Assembly: GCA_914767715.1 (NCBI GenBank)
Contig: OU612067.1
Location: 29,424,162 to 29,488,161 of the forward strand
Reading direction: 5' to 3'
DNA from: Membranipora membranacea
Lineage: Eukaryota > Bryozoa > Gymnolaemata > Cheilostomatida > Membraniporidae
DNA length: 64,000 nucleotides
Positions 24,901 through 35,548 of this stretch are shown piece after piece (within the stretch, counting starts at the first letter, position 1; each line of letters starts with the position of its first letter). The notes under the pieces were generated by a model. That model was not told where the DNA came from. It worked only from the letters and a program-made list of their open reading frames with translations, and searched no databases. A program made the translations under genes and the position numbers.

Positions 24901-26236
24901 GAACATAAAGAGCAGGTATTATGCGGTCAAATCTACTTCCCATTTCATAGGAGGATCACAGTCGCGACAGGTTTTCTTTTAACATGTACAACAAATATCA
25001 AGATAGTTCTCTAATCCAATTATAATCATAGAAATTAACATTGTAACTTACAAATTGGTAATAATATAGTCTGTGCTCGAAGCCGTCAAAGTCAAGCAAA
25101 ACAAACTATGTATCAGTTTTAACACCCTGTCATGGGACATCGTTGCATTGTTACCTGAGTTTAGTAGAAGGTTCATCTCTAGTCTCGTCCAGTAACCAGG
25201 CCAGATCACCGAGATGTGGACAAGGCGCTGTACCACCACTAAATGATATATCATCTCCGTACCCGCCTAGCAGATGTGGCTAAATCAATACAGACCAAGA
25301 TTCAGGTTAATATTACTGAACACTCTGAAAATAATATTCTCACTCTCAAAAACTATTGTCAAACCGTATGATTGTTTTGCAAACAATTTTATTAGATCTT
25401 TACAAAACAAACTCCATTATTCATATATTAATGAGATGATTTGGCATGCTGTGTCCATTATCTGACGAGCTTAATGGCTTCCAGTTCAGTCACATAATGA
25501 ATGAAGGCTGATGAATATAAATAAGGTTTCATCACCTGTCATGATGTTGGCTGTTGCATACACTCAGAAATGCTATGTGGAGGTTGGGCAACATTTGATG
25601 AGAAGAATCAATCAGTCGAAGTTTTTAAACAGATTTTATTGATTGAAGAGTTTTGAATTGAAAGTCCAGCAAAGATGATTCATATGATAAGAAATTTAAT
25701 ATCTTCTTTTAGTTAGACTGATGAGTTAAACACTCCTTGGTTAGACCAATTCTTGACCACTTAGATAAAATCAAATATAGAATACCTGGAGATGTAATCG
25801 CTGAATACGGATAAATCTACAAGCTGATCCGATACGCCTGAGGAAACTTCTCCTGTTTACTGTGTGAGCCTGATGTGTGGAGATGTGTAGCCTGTGCTGA
25901 GTTGGTAACGGCTACAACAAAACATAAACTGTCAGACATATGATAACTATTGTCTCTAATACAATGACAGATCAGGTCAACGGCAATGAATCAATAATTA
26001 TACAATGTAGGCTGAAATGTGAGCATGCAAAAGTCCCAGTTGTTTAAAATCAAGAGAAAAACCTCGAACTTAGCTGCTTATCACAAATTTGATTTAATAG
26101 TCTTAAACAATACCCATGACATGTATAGGCTTTCACATGTTGTACTTCTTATGCAATTTCTTACCACATTGAAGAGATCAAATCCGAGATAATCTAAAAT
26201 CTCCCGGAGTAATCTGTTCAATTCTCTCCAGTCCAT
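12911..26236 (-). CDS. MTFR1: Mitochondrial fission regulator (MTFR1/MTFR2/MTFR1L family), complete
   Basis: Ten coding exons, read downwards: 26236-26165, 25911-25786, 25279-25155, 24754-24593, 23925-23828, 23503-23334, 20420-20305, 18236-18093, 14902-14827, 12979-12911. Phases close and give 385 aa, against about 330-390 in vertebrates. The family sits at mitochondria and influences fission and morphology. Landmarks in order: an N-terminal helix (MDWRELNRLLREILDYLGF) like the start of MTFR2; NRRSFLRRIGSACRFI matching the conserved RSIVRKIG block; LGDLAWLLDE; a short coiled coil (LDKITALEEELGKLREML, about 175-192); a Pro-rich segment with about 13 consecutive Pro followed by four Met; SMSDVLKNLGSVKLKSV; DPAAMIAAALRKKFAHK; and the C-terminal FGQHLLK. 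Exon 5 has a second in-phase donor at 23792, adding 12 codons. The copy is pre-duplication-like, so assignment to MTFR1 rather than MTFR2 or MTFR1L is not meaningful. Promoter probably shared with ARMC1. Confidence 0.92.
14542..14700. repeat. Foldback element (MITE-like hairpin) in the last MTFR intron
   Basis: An imperfect inverted repeat of about 159 bp. The outer arms (AGCTGATTTT at 14542 against AAAAATCGGCT ending 14700) and the inner arms of about 33 bp (ending in ATTGGCAT and beginning ATGCCAATCAT) fold around a 10-base loop near 14624. It could be a miniature inverted-repeat transposon or a long RNA hairpin. Confidence 0.6.
14747..14837 (-). repeat. 37-bp tandem repeat that multiplies the splice donor of MTFR exon 9
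   Basis: Two full 37-bp units start at 14747 and 14784, and a partial third unit at 14821 runs into coding exon 9. On the minus strand each unit contains CTAAACCTGAG followed by GTACGT, so the last 11 bases of the exon and its 5' splice site are present three times in a row. The copy nearest the exon (donor at 14826/14825) keeps the reading frame to the final exon. Confidence 0.85.
19922..20122. repeat. 33-bp minisatellite with palindromic units in an MTFR intron
   Basis: Six tandem copies of a 33-bp unit start at 19922, 19955, 19988, 20021, 20054 and 20087. Each contains a near-palindrome (TAGACTTA, ATATA, then CTAAGTCTA), so every unit can form its own hairpin. The open frame through it (repeated SDHRLNILSLR) follows only from the 33-bp period and is not a gene. 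Confidence 0.9.
21560..21783. mobile_element. Probable MITE with 16-bp terminal inverted repeats
   Basis: GTCTTTCAATTAGAAA at 21560-21575 and its exact reverse complement at 21768-21783 bound 224 bp. Internal inverted words (CGCTCACTCA against TGAGTGAGCG) and a third degenerate terminus near 21695-21708 suggest nested or rearranged copies. No coding capacity; target-site duplication is not clear. Confidence 0.5.
22883..23277. repeat. Large foldback (about 175-bp arms) in an MTFR intron
   Basis: The arms are about 22883-23063 and 23105-23277. They are imperfect inverted copies sharing ATAGACTTAA, AATAAACCTAGACAGG, GAGGCATTTAATTGTGG, CATTGGAAGGTGTAGAAGC and AACTCAATCAATTTTGA. The central loop is about 40 bases and holds a smaller stem. 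It lies 57 bp beyond the donor of the poly-proline exon of MTFR, in the intron. A foldback transposon or a hairpin-RNA locus are both possible. Confidence 0.75.
23775..23812. repeat. 38-bp perfect palindrome at the 5' end of an MTFR intron
   Basis: The 38 bases are identical to their reverse complement, centred on CCTAGG (23793/23794). The palindrome begins about 16 bp inside the intron if the strong donor at 23827/23826 is used. It straddles the alternative donor at 23791/23790, which would add 12 in-frame codons to exon 5. Confidence 0.9.
24268..24490 (+). mobile_element. tRNA-derived SINE in an MTFR intron
   Basis: An RNA polymerase III A box (TCTCAGTTGGTTAGAGCG) and B box (GGTTCGAGTCCC) are spaced as in a tRNA, but the tRNA arms do not pair properly. 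The tRNA-like head (about 24268-24350) runs into a non-tRNA body with inverted words around CAAACTGAGTG and CTCAGTTTG. It lies in the intron between MTFR exons 4 and 5. The 3' limit is approximate. Confidence 0.6.
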
Positions 26237-28270
26237 ATCAGCTGTTCAGAAACGTGATGGGTAGTTCAATCAATCAACCAAGCTGGTACCTGAAATTCAC
26301 ACCAAATATGACAACCATTAGAGAGGAAGGCAACACCCGAAGGGTTGATTTAGTTACCTTAGTTTGAATCTGACATTGAGAATGAGTGTATGGAATATAT
26401 GCATGACCATGGTTGTGGTCAGGCCCACTGAATTTTAGTCTTATTAATTAGGATACTAAACTTCACAGGCCCAGAGGAGCTTGTGTGCAAGTTTCTGGGT
26501 GCTTCTGGGATGAAAAATGACAACAGTCAACCAAAGGATTTACAAACCAGACTGCAGTATGCCTGTCTAGCCTGGACAGGCTGTCATCTACTCAACCCAG
26601 ATAGCCTGACCAGGCTAATAAGTAAGCAACGCCTGTCTGTGCCAACAAGACATCACATTCACTCATCACTGATGATTCAACAATGAGGTCAGGGAAGCAA
26701 CCAGTAGTCAGAGAGTAGCAAGTGATTCTGTAAAACTGAGTGTTGACTGAGACACCTTCTAGTTGAGATTTCAAACTGACATTATCAGAAGGTAAGACCA
26801 TACAAAATACTATTATTAAATCTAATAATGAAAATAAAATACAAGCATTATTTTTTTTATGATGATCATGATGAGAAAAGATTTGATGTATCTATTAAGT
26901 TTTCCCCACTACTCAATTACCTTAGCAGTTTTGTACAACATAAGTGCACTCACCTGCTCTCTCACTGCATCTGAATGCCCTGGCTGGATAAACTTAACAG
27001 CTGAATGTAAGTTTTGTGTAAGATTGAGTCTTTCTCTTAACTTCTTACTTGTGATACCGTTTTCAAAAAGTGTGCTTATAACTGTTGCTGTTTCCGGTTG
27101 TATGAGCCAATCAAAGTTAGTTTTATATTTGACTGATCAATAGAAAAGCCTTTAACAGAATTAAGTAGCGGTTCAATTAAAAATCTGGAATCTTTGGATT
27201 TGCAAGTCTGACAGGAGAGGAATATAAAATTATTGATAGTGATAGTGAACATTGAAAATCAGCACAGAAAGTTCTCACAAGCAGTCTTTCTTTCATCTCT
27301 GTGTTACTGTAAGTACTTATGGTATTTGAAAATGAAGGCTAGTTCTGGTGTGGTTTCCTATTAACCAAGGAGTTATTTTGGATAGGATTGAATTTGATTG
27401 ATTGATGATGATAATTATAATATTAAATATAACAAAACAATAATCATCCAGTCAATAGTCATAATTATAATTAATAATCCAGTGTTAGTGTATAGCTATA
27501 TATCATGTGTCCATCTCAAGGCTTAAGATAAAAGTGGAAGTTACAGTCCATTGGTATTATTAAAAAGTAAGGCTCAGTCCCAGTCCTCAGCCCTCATGGA
27601 TACCATCCAGTATACCATCCCTCACTGCACCTCAAAATCCCATCAGAAGAGCTTCTTTTTTACCACAGCCAAAGACTAGAATTCCCTGCTCCTCCCCCTG
27701 GTAGCTCACTGCTACATGGTCCCCCAGTGGCTGGCTAGATCCCCAAACTGGCAATCCCTCTGATTTCCTGTTGATTACACTCACTCACACTGGACTGACT
27801 TTCATCAGTGAAGTTGGTGATCATCCTAGAAGTACGGAGTAAGTATGGAATGTGTCTAGAGTCTGTCCTGTCTCACGTGGGTCTCTGATGTCAGTTTATT
27901 GGCTTTGTACTGGTGGACGCAGCATGTTTGCAACACTTTCCTCCCCAAATTACATGGATCGAGATAGCGTCATGTATAGGCTATACTAAAACTAGGACGA
28001 CATGGTAATAGGTTATAGGAGTAGACCATGACAAAGTAACGTCTTTTATTGGCCCATAGTGGACACGGATACAGGTTCAATCTTAGCGAGCTGATCCCAG
28101 TAGGCCTAAGCCTAGAGTATTGATGAATAAGTGCGTGGTGAATAGGTCCTTTATCCTACGTAAATATGTAAGCTGAAGGCCATAGGCCCTTGCGACTTGC
28201 GACTTGCAGTTTTAGTTCTAGTTTGTATTCACAGGAGGGGATAATCATCAGGATCGACGAATAGATAACC
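26237..28270. promoter_or_regulatory. Divergent intergenic region between MTFR and ARMC1
   Basis: About 2 kb separates the two start codons, and the genes point away from each other, so both promoters should lie here. A canonical E-box, CACGTG, sits at 27874-27879. I see no TATA box or coding exon. Untranslated first exons of either gene may use part of the interval. A shared bidirectional promoter is an inference from arrangement. Confidence 0.45.
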
Positions 28271-31200
28271 ATGCTGTCAGCTGAGGGATTAGCACAGATC
28301 AACAAAGCTTTGAAAGATCCACTCAAAAAGAAAATCATTGCAAAGGTATGGCAGACAAGAATATCAAATCGAATTTACACTTTTGCGTTACGTTGAAGGG
28401 CAGTTTTAGGTATATATTCTCTATGATTAAAGTTAAAATGCGAGATATATTTGTAGTGTAGGCCTGCACACAAAAAATGGTATAGCTGAATGGGTCATAT
28501 GAACTCTTACATGCTTGCAGTCCTGCATAAAACTGGGTCTGCTCTTGAACATTGTCATACGGCATACCCATTAAAGAAACCCATGCAGGATAATTTCAAA
28601 CCGAACCCATTTTTCTGTCATGTTGTAACAAGTTTTCATGTTGGTGATAGAGAAACAATCTACCACTTTTTATATGATGAAATAGTGCTGTTATCTATCC
28701 GATTCTCACAGGATGAGACGATTATTGGCGGTCTGATTCTGATCCTATCTAACAATGATAAGAAGATAGTGATTGATGTGTTGGATATCTTACTGTCTCT
28801 AGCAGCGCCTGTAGAGAATCGCCTGTACTTACACGAGTTTATCGGCATGGTAGATCAGCTAAGACTTCTGGCTGATCAGTAAGTCTCTAGTCATTGTGAG
28901 CTTTGATATATTTCTGATTGTGACCACCGATATAACTGTACTCCACAACAGTGTGAGTTCGTAAGCTGCCGCATGAAAATTAGGCAGTTCAGCTCAAATT
29001 GAAGATAACAGCTATTTATCATGATTTATTAATGAAATCTCTCTAAGTTTGCATTGTTATATCGCAAAAAGATTGATCTTTTCAACTCACATTACATTGG
29101 TATATGCCTGTTAATCGAGGCTACATGGTTGCAGAAATACTAAATCTTTTTGCCTTCTCGGATTATTAAAGTATTATGTATGTCAAGAAAGGCTAGGCAT
29201 TAACCAAAACAATGTATCAACACCTCGGTATACAGTTCAGCTGATACCGAGTTTAAAAAACTCATAAACTCTAATTATGATTATTAAATTAAATTTTACA
29301 GTAACAACCCGTTGGATCATATACAAGAGTTATCTGCTCGACTCATCGCTCGTCTTCAGTCAGAAGAGCCTGTACCATCACAACCTACTGCTCAGCTTAA
29401 ACAGAGGAGTTCTAATGTCCAGCATACTACTCAGCCGTATGTGAATTATGATAATTCACTCTGATCACCTATTGTTACCTTAGTATGAAGCTAGATGAGC
29501 AGTTAGATTATTCTCAACGCTCCATTGTGTATGCCTGACTTGGCTATATGGGCACTATAATTATCAATTAACAGTGCCTTCATGCACAGCATTTAACAGA
29601 AGTGGTGTATGTGTAGAGGGCATTTGGTTAGGGGAAGAGTTCCCAGGGTTGAGGCGGGTCGGGTTGTCTCAGTTTTGTTCAATTTTGTGGTCCTCACTCA
29701 CCTCTCCATCTCCACTCTCACCTCCACTCTCCACTCCATCTCCACTCTCCTCTCACCTCTCCATCATCTTATCGATGGTTATAAGCAGAAGCAAACTACA
29801 ATAAAGCACCTCAACATGAATACTTTGTGTTGTAGAACGAACCCAAGATGTGCCAAAACCTTCAACAAACCTTTTCTTAACATGAGCAGATTTAAGACGA
29901 TTACTCTGCAGATTGAGGGTCTGAATGATAAGGTGGGATAAATCATTGATCCATCTTACTTAAGTCTGTCTCAAGAAGGGCTTACCTGTATTTAATAAAT
30001 GAAGCTCCATATTATTGCTTGTGAAAATGTTTTTGCTATATATGCTGTTAATCACAGTTGCCAAGAACTGCTTCACCTATCACTAAATCTTTGGTTTATT
30101 TTGCCATGGAATTTCTAACGGCTGTTTGGTATATTAGGATAACAAAAGATACACCAAATTGAGGAACAGGTCGTGCTATTAAAATACTGACATGCTAATA
30201 TACCTGAAAATTACCTATTGAACCATAAAAAAATTCTCCTCTACAGCATCACAAGATGAACTGAATCATCATAGTCAGGATCAGGCTGCGAGTTGTAGTA
30301 ACCATGTGTAAGCTTGATGGATGCCCTGTCAGGCATGTCAAGTCTAGTCTATCAGTGTAGGTACACAGTCCTTCTCTCTTCCTGAGTTCACCCTGTTATT
30401 GTTGTTTTGTAGAATGATATGGAGACATGCAGAGAGCGACTTCTCACAGTTAAAGGTGTTATCAGTATAACCTTTGACCTCTCCAGGAACAGATCTATAA
30501 TCAGAGTTAAACCAGAGATCACAGCCTCGGTGAGTTAAATTTATCCACCTCACAATCATATGCACAATCATATGAAAACCAAAACGCCTCACCTGTTTAT
30601 TGGCCTATCAAGAGTGAAAGAAGGGTTTGGCTTACATTTTTCCTGCTGCCAGAGGATGGGTTTTTCTTGTTTGGTGCACCTCTGGTTTTTCCAGTAAAAA
30701 ATAGGGCATCATAAATTTTTGGTGGATCATTGTTGTTTCCTTCTTCGGACACAGATATACTAAATGCATGCAGTCTTTTCTTGAGCAAAAGCCTACGATG
30801 AGTTGTCTCCTCTTCAATTCATGGGCACCCCTTGGTCCGAACTGCCAGAAAATTCCCATTTAATTTAGTGCCTAGGCTTTTTAATTATTCCACATTATGA
30901 TTCGGACAAAGTTATCACGTAATCATGTAAAGTGCAAATCGACAAGTAGGATGGATAGCACAATGTGGTTCTTGCCTAGCTAGCACCAATATCATTATTA
31001 TACACCCTAACGCAATAAGATTAAGAGTGGCGATAGCCTATCTCCTACCTACCTCCTTATACGCCTTGTATTACTGTAGACATTAGCGACAGCGATTCAG
31101 CAGAGTAATATGATGATAGCCAGTCAGGTAGTCCGTACTGAGACAGGTGAGGAGAGAGTTATACAGTTACATCCTGGTGTCACTGTAAATAACAAAGAGA

Positions 31201-31797
31201 ACTCAGAGGATACTCTACCCGCTTACCTACCTGAGGAGGATAGCCCTGTCAAGGTTTGTGTTGTCACTCGTGAACAGTTTCAACTGGTCAGCAAAACCCT
31301 GGCTAAGAGCTGAGCATATTTGAGATCGTAATAAATCTAAATCATGAAATGATCTCCGATTCGAATTCATTGCGTTCAGCTGACCCATCTTTTTCAAAAT
31401 AATACCAGAATTCAACCGGAGTTTTCAAGCTAAATCTGGTCCTAACGATAAACCAACCCTTTCACTAAAGATGGAAATTGTTGCCTATTCCTTGGCTGAT
31501 TTCTCTTGTCTTAAAATTATACTGTCTGAATTGTGCCTAGCAGAAGAGGCCAATTACAAAGAATGCAGATCTCTATTAGACCTTGATTTTGGTTGACCAT
31601 AACAATGATATGAATCAAGTCGTCAACATGATGGCAGATGTTGATGATGTATAATAATGATAACAACAATAATGTTGCTGCTGATGTTGTAGGCTGATGA
31701 CAGAGCAGTGAGGCGTTACGGAACTAAAGATGAAGATAACGGTGCTGGATGGCTGGGAGCTGCTGCCAGCTTCCTAGCTAAGTCATTCTACTGGTGA
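28271..31797 (+). CDS. ARMC1: ARMC1 (armadillo repeat-containing protein 1), complete
   Basis: Seven coding exons: 28271-28345, 28712-28878, 29302-29436, 29836-29932, 30413-30529, 31080-31253, 31693-31797. Junctions are GT-AG, phases agree, and the product is 289 aa (human about 282). ARMC1 is reported in cytosol and at mitochondria, where it associates with the DNAJC11/MICOS bridging complex and affects mitochondrial distribution. The N-terminal ~85 residues form armadillo-like helices (GGLILILSNNDKKIVIDVLD). Residues about 145-205 are a heavy-metal-associated-like ferredoxin fold (TITLQIEGLND, VKGVISITFDL, IIRVKPEI) without the CxxC metal site, as in the vertebrate protein. Then come LPAYLPEEDSPVK and the family-typical C-terminus GWLGAAASFLAKSFYW; the closing SFYW is identical to human. 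The N-terminus is shorter than human, and an upstream start in another exon is possible. It is head-to-head with MTFR and tail-to-tail with the repeat protein gene. Confidence 0.95.
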
Positions 31798-32122
31798 TTC
31801 AAACTGTGTTCTATTATAGCCCAACACTTGTACATTTCCAGTCTGTGGCCTATGGAATTGTTTTTTATCCACTTATGCCAATGATCTTGATACGTGTTGA
31901 AAACACTTTCCTCATTTATGACATAGTCAGTTTTGTTTCATTGCTCCGGTCTGTTTGATCTTTTATCTACACCTCTAAATTTATAGTAGTCAGAGAACCC
32001 TGAAATGTGTGACTGTGAAAAGAATGTCTGCTTTCCTTGATGTGGATCTTGTAAATAGGTCATGAATCATGATGAATTTTTCTGAGATAATCTCGGACAT
32101 GAATAGCTTATTTTATACCATG

Positions 32123-32128
32123 AATAAA
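32123..32128 (+). terminator. Candidate ARMC1 polyadenylation signal
   Basis: An AATAAA, overlapping a second one, lies about 325 bp after the ARMC1 stop. Confidence 0.45.
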
Positions 32129-32573
32129 TAAAAAAATTCTGTTACCACTGGAGTGTTTGCGTGTTTGGAGTTGGAATATGAGTTTATGTAGTTATTGGTA
32201 AATTCAATGCATGTTGAGTGTAAAGTTTTGTATTTCTATGGCAACATTCAAATAGATGGTTCGGCCGTACAAGAATTAATCAAATATACAATAAAAATTA
32301 CACATCATCAGAAGAAGAACAGCCATTATGAGTACATTGCAGACAAGAAAAATATATAGGTGATTATCTCCTCAGTTGCCAAGGGGACATAACTCATAAT
32401 GTTTTCATAATAAAAAAACTGACACGTTTTAATTGTGATATAAATAAGAGTGCCTGATATTTCTTCATTATTGTACTTCTGCAGGATTATATGTCGTGGT
32501 GTGGTGTACTTATATGGAGGTTGGCCTGTGGTTTATTAGAGCAAACGCTGCAACATGATCAGAAATAGTCAAC

Positions 32574-32579
32574 TTTATT
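32574..32579 (-). terminator. Candidate polyadenylation signal of the secreted repeat protein gene
   Basis: TTTATT on the plus strand reads AATAAA on the minus strand, 78 bp after the stop codon of the repeat-protein gene, which is a suitable distance. Confidence 0.5.
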
Positions 32580-32656
32580 TACTAACAATGACCAACAATC
32601 ATCTTATAATAATGTGAAAAGTGTGACTCAATTTCTGTCTTTCTCCTGTGAGATTG

Positions 32657-33786
32657 TCAGCCGATCAGGTTGTTGTTGGTTCCTTCTATAGTCGGGTAAG
32701 AGGTTGGTTGTCCAGGAGTTAGACCTTCTCCAGTATAGTAGTCTGTCGTATGGTGAGAAGTTGGTCGTCCTGTTACACCAGGAGGTGGACCTGCTCCAGT
32801 ATACTCTGTTGAGTGGTATGTTGGTGGAGGGGCGGTATGCGCATGATCTTGTCTATGAGGAATGGTGGTATCTGAATTCGTTGCAGGAGAGTCTTGTGGT
32901 GGCAGGAATATCTTTTCCAGCCCTGGAATTCCCCATTCAGAGATTGGTGGGATCTTGGGAAGCTTCCAATCTTTGATTGGAGGTATGGTGGGAAATTTCC
33001 ATTCAGATGGTGGTGGGATTTTTGGGAGATTCCATTTATCTGGAGGGGGGATTGTGAGGAGTGGAGGAAGCGTTGGAAGTTTCCACTTAGATGGAGGCGG
33101 GATGGTTGGTAAGTTCCATTTGTCAGGAGGTGGGATTGTAAGTAGTGGAGGGAGCGTTGGAAGTTTCCACTTAGATGGAGGCGGAATGGTGGGTAGGTTC
33201 CATTTGTCAGGAGGTGGGATTGTGAGAAGAGGTGGTAGGGTAGGTAGTTTCCATTCTGATGGAGGGGGGATCCTCAACAAAGGTGGCAGAGTAGGCAACT
33301 TCCATTCTGAGGGTGGAGGAATATACCACCATGGTCTAGTGACTACAAAACAACAAGTTGGGTAATTTGAGAGCACAAGACTCAAACATAAACAGCTGTC
33401 GTACCGTTATTCTAAATACAACTTACAGTCGCACTTTCTTCTTGCATTCAACGCAGCAGATAAATATTTTATTTGGGCTTTCCTTAGTAGCCAATCAATA
33501 AAGTTTGCTTGAATTCCTCTGAAGACCATTAATCAATTATAGTATATCAAACCAATTTACTTTTATTCCGGGAACTGTATTTGACGTGGTGTCATTGTAA
33601 ACTTTGAGAATACATTGTAGTAGGTAATACTAATTGCTCCATACCAACCCCTTCTCCATGATGGTTAGGTTGAGTACACCTTACGGATATCTCACCTTTT
33701 GGGGATGTTACTGTAGAGTTAGAATCCTGTCCATGTGAGCCTGTTACAAATATGAGCAACGCTACCAACACCAACTTCATCGTCAT
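32657..33786 (-). CDS. Unknown secreted Trp/Pro-repeat protein
   Basis: Two coding exons, 33786-33696 and 33342-32657, joined by GT-AG sites in phase 1, give 258 aa. I do not recognise the family. The start MTMKLVLVALLIFVTGSHG is a classical signal peptide, probably cut before QDSN. Mature residues about 35-160 are ten units of consensus I-P-P-P-x-x-W-x-L-P-x (variants PPPSEW, PPPDKW, PPPSKW, PPIKDW, PPISEW), several followed by LPPLLT. The last ~85 residues are rich in Thr, Tyr, Gly, His and Pro, with two rough copies of HxTxxYTGxG. No Cys occurs after the signal peptide. There is no enzyme motif, no transmembrane segment and no GPI-type tail. Regular Trp in a polyproline context suggests an extracellular structural, matrix or adhesive protein, but that is inference. 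At DNA level the core is an 84-bp repeat, so length probably varies between individuals. The plus-strand open frame across it is its antisense shadow. Confidence 0.72.
32990..33300 (-). repeat. 84-bp coding minisatellite in the secreted repeat protein
   Basis: About two and a half near-identical 84-bp units, with more diverged flanking copies, encode the 28-residue pair IPPPSKWKLPTLPPLL-T plus IPPPDKWNLPT. The first two neighbouring units differ by only a few bases, pointing to recent unequal exchange or slippage. Confidence 0.8.
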
Positions 33787-35548
33787 CGTCGGACACCAAT
33801 CCTTGTTTTGTTTAGAATACAGCAGCCTAATCAATCTTATGCTACACAGAGGTCTTGAGAAGGTGGGAATTAACATGTTTGTTTGTAGACATGACCAGAT
33901 AAGGCCCCTAGGTGGCGCTCCAGACCCAGGCTACCCTAGATACTAGTGCTGCACAAGACATATATAATAACCCGATATTTCCGAGCGGATATAGTTTGCT
34001 TTTGAGTTCTATATTTTGATATTCAGTATCACTAGGTATTGGTAAGTCATGAGAGAGGATTCTGATACGATATCAGCAAGATGTAAAACAGGCTGTTACT
34101 CCTTGATATCAGAAGTTGCTGTTGCTGTTAGATACGAGAGTTTTGTGCACCACTACTAGTGATGCGATAAGCTCATTGAATTCCATATATGGAATAGCAT
34201 ATTAAGCTTTCTTGTGCCAAACAGAAAAGGCTTGCAAAAATGGCCAGTCCATAATAGCATTCTAGAAATGCCCGACACTGAAAATATTTTGTGACTGTTT
34301 GCAAATTTGCAAACAAGACTATTCATGCTAGTAGGGACAGCCTATTAGATCAATGTCAGATGAGTCCCTGCGCTGAATGTTCTAACTGTATAATGTTATG
34401 TTACTAATTCCATTCTATGAGAAGAATTTAATTCAGTGGATAAGCTATGAAAACCACTTATAATAGTGTTGGTGGTGTAGACTGAACCAACAGGCTACCC
34501 TCCCGACTACGGAAAGATAGAGACTATTAGTTTAGTCTAATGGTGGTGTACCAAAGTTCAATTTCTCTAACCAAAGAAAGATAGCTGTTGTAAGCCCAAA
34601 TTTTTTCTTTTGCTTTATTGATTACTTTTGAGGTAAATCTTTACTCTAGGGTGCTAGGGCGTGTTCAGTAAAGTTTAACAACAACAAGAAAATGCCTCCC
34701 CAAATAATAAGGAATTTTGCTTTGTTTCAAAGCCGTCTCCCACACACAGAGGTTCGCTATACTTTCCACATGCACAATTTTGTGTGCAGGAATTGATAAG
34801 CTATTACAGAAATCAACAATGAGTATACATACCTCATGTTATGAGGTGTGGAGTCATACTGGCTATCAACTACCAAATTCTGATCATCGATGAGGCAAAC
34901 CATTTAAGCCAACATATTATACAACAATAGGCAGTTGTCCCCTCTTGAGTACCAGGAGTAACATTTGCCAACAGGACATGTTTAGCACATTCCCACAATG
35001 CAACTTACTCTTAGAATTCAACAGAAGGTTGATCATTGATCTCACATATCTTATAGATTATATATTTTAGTATAAGTATAAGTTATTTATTCTGTGAAGT
35101 TTCTCAGCAGCTTCAGTTGCCAAAAGTACGTATGGCCCAAACAATAATTTGTATCGGCGCCTAAATGCAGCACAGTTATGTATACCACAACTAAATGGAT
35201 CAACATACGTAAGCACACAGTTGAAACGCTAACGGACAATATTTACAATATAAAAATAATACTTGTATAGTATGACTATTTCAGGACATAACCCTGTCAC
35301 AATGTGATCAGTCCCATCAAATTCAACTTTGAGAAAGTATTGAAAACACAAAAATAGTGTCATGGTTTTGCGAAAAAAATCAAATTCGATAAAATCGTGA
35401 ATCAAATTGTTAACAAAATAAAAATTTTGGCATCACTATACAACAGTGAATGAGTAAACTTGATAAAGTTCACAACAATTTTAAGCAATAAGTTATGCAA
35501 TACATATGTCATGGCCAAATAAAAAGACAAGGTTCTCAGTCTAATGAT
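33787..35548. other. Intergenic region between the repeat-protein gene and PDZRN
   Basis: No gene is recognised. A TATATAATAA stretch at 33961-33970, about 175 bp upstream of the repeat-protein start codon, could serve as its TATA element. A 16-bp palindrome lies near 34183. The part above about 35086, where a minus-strand AATAAA lies, is probably the PDZRN 3' UTR. Confidence 0.4.

Noticed and set aside
32862-33365. A 167-aa plus-strand frame of Gly/Ser/Phe repeats
   Set aside because: It is the antisense of the Trp/Pro repeat exon; the signal peptide, splice sites and poly(A) signal all support the minus strand.
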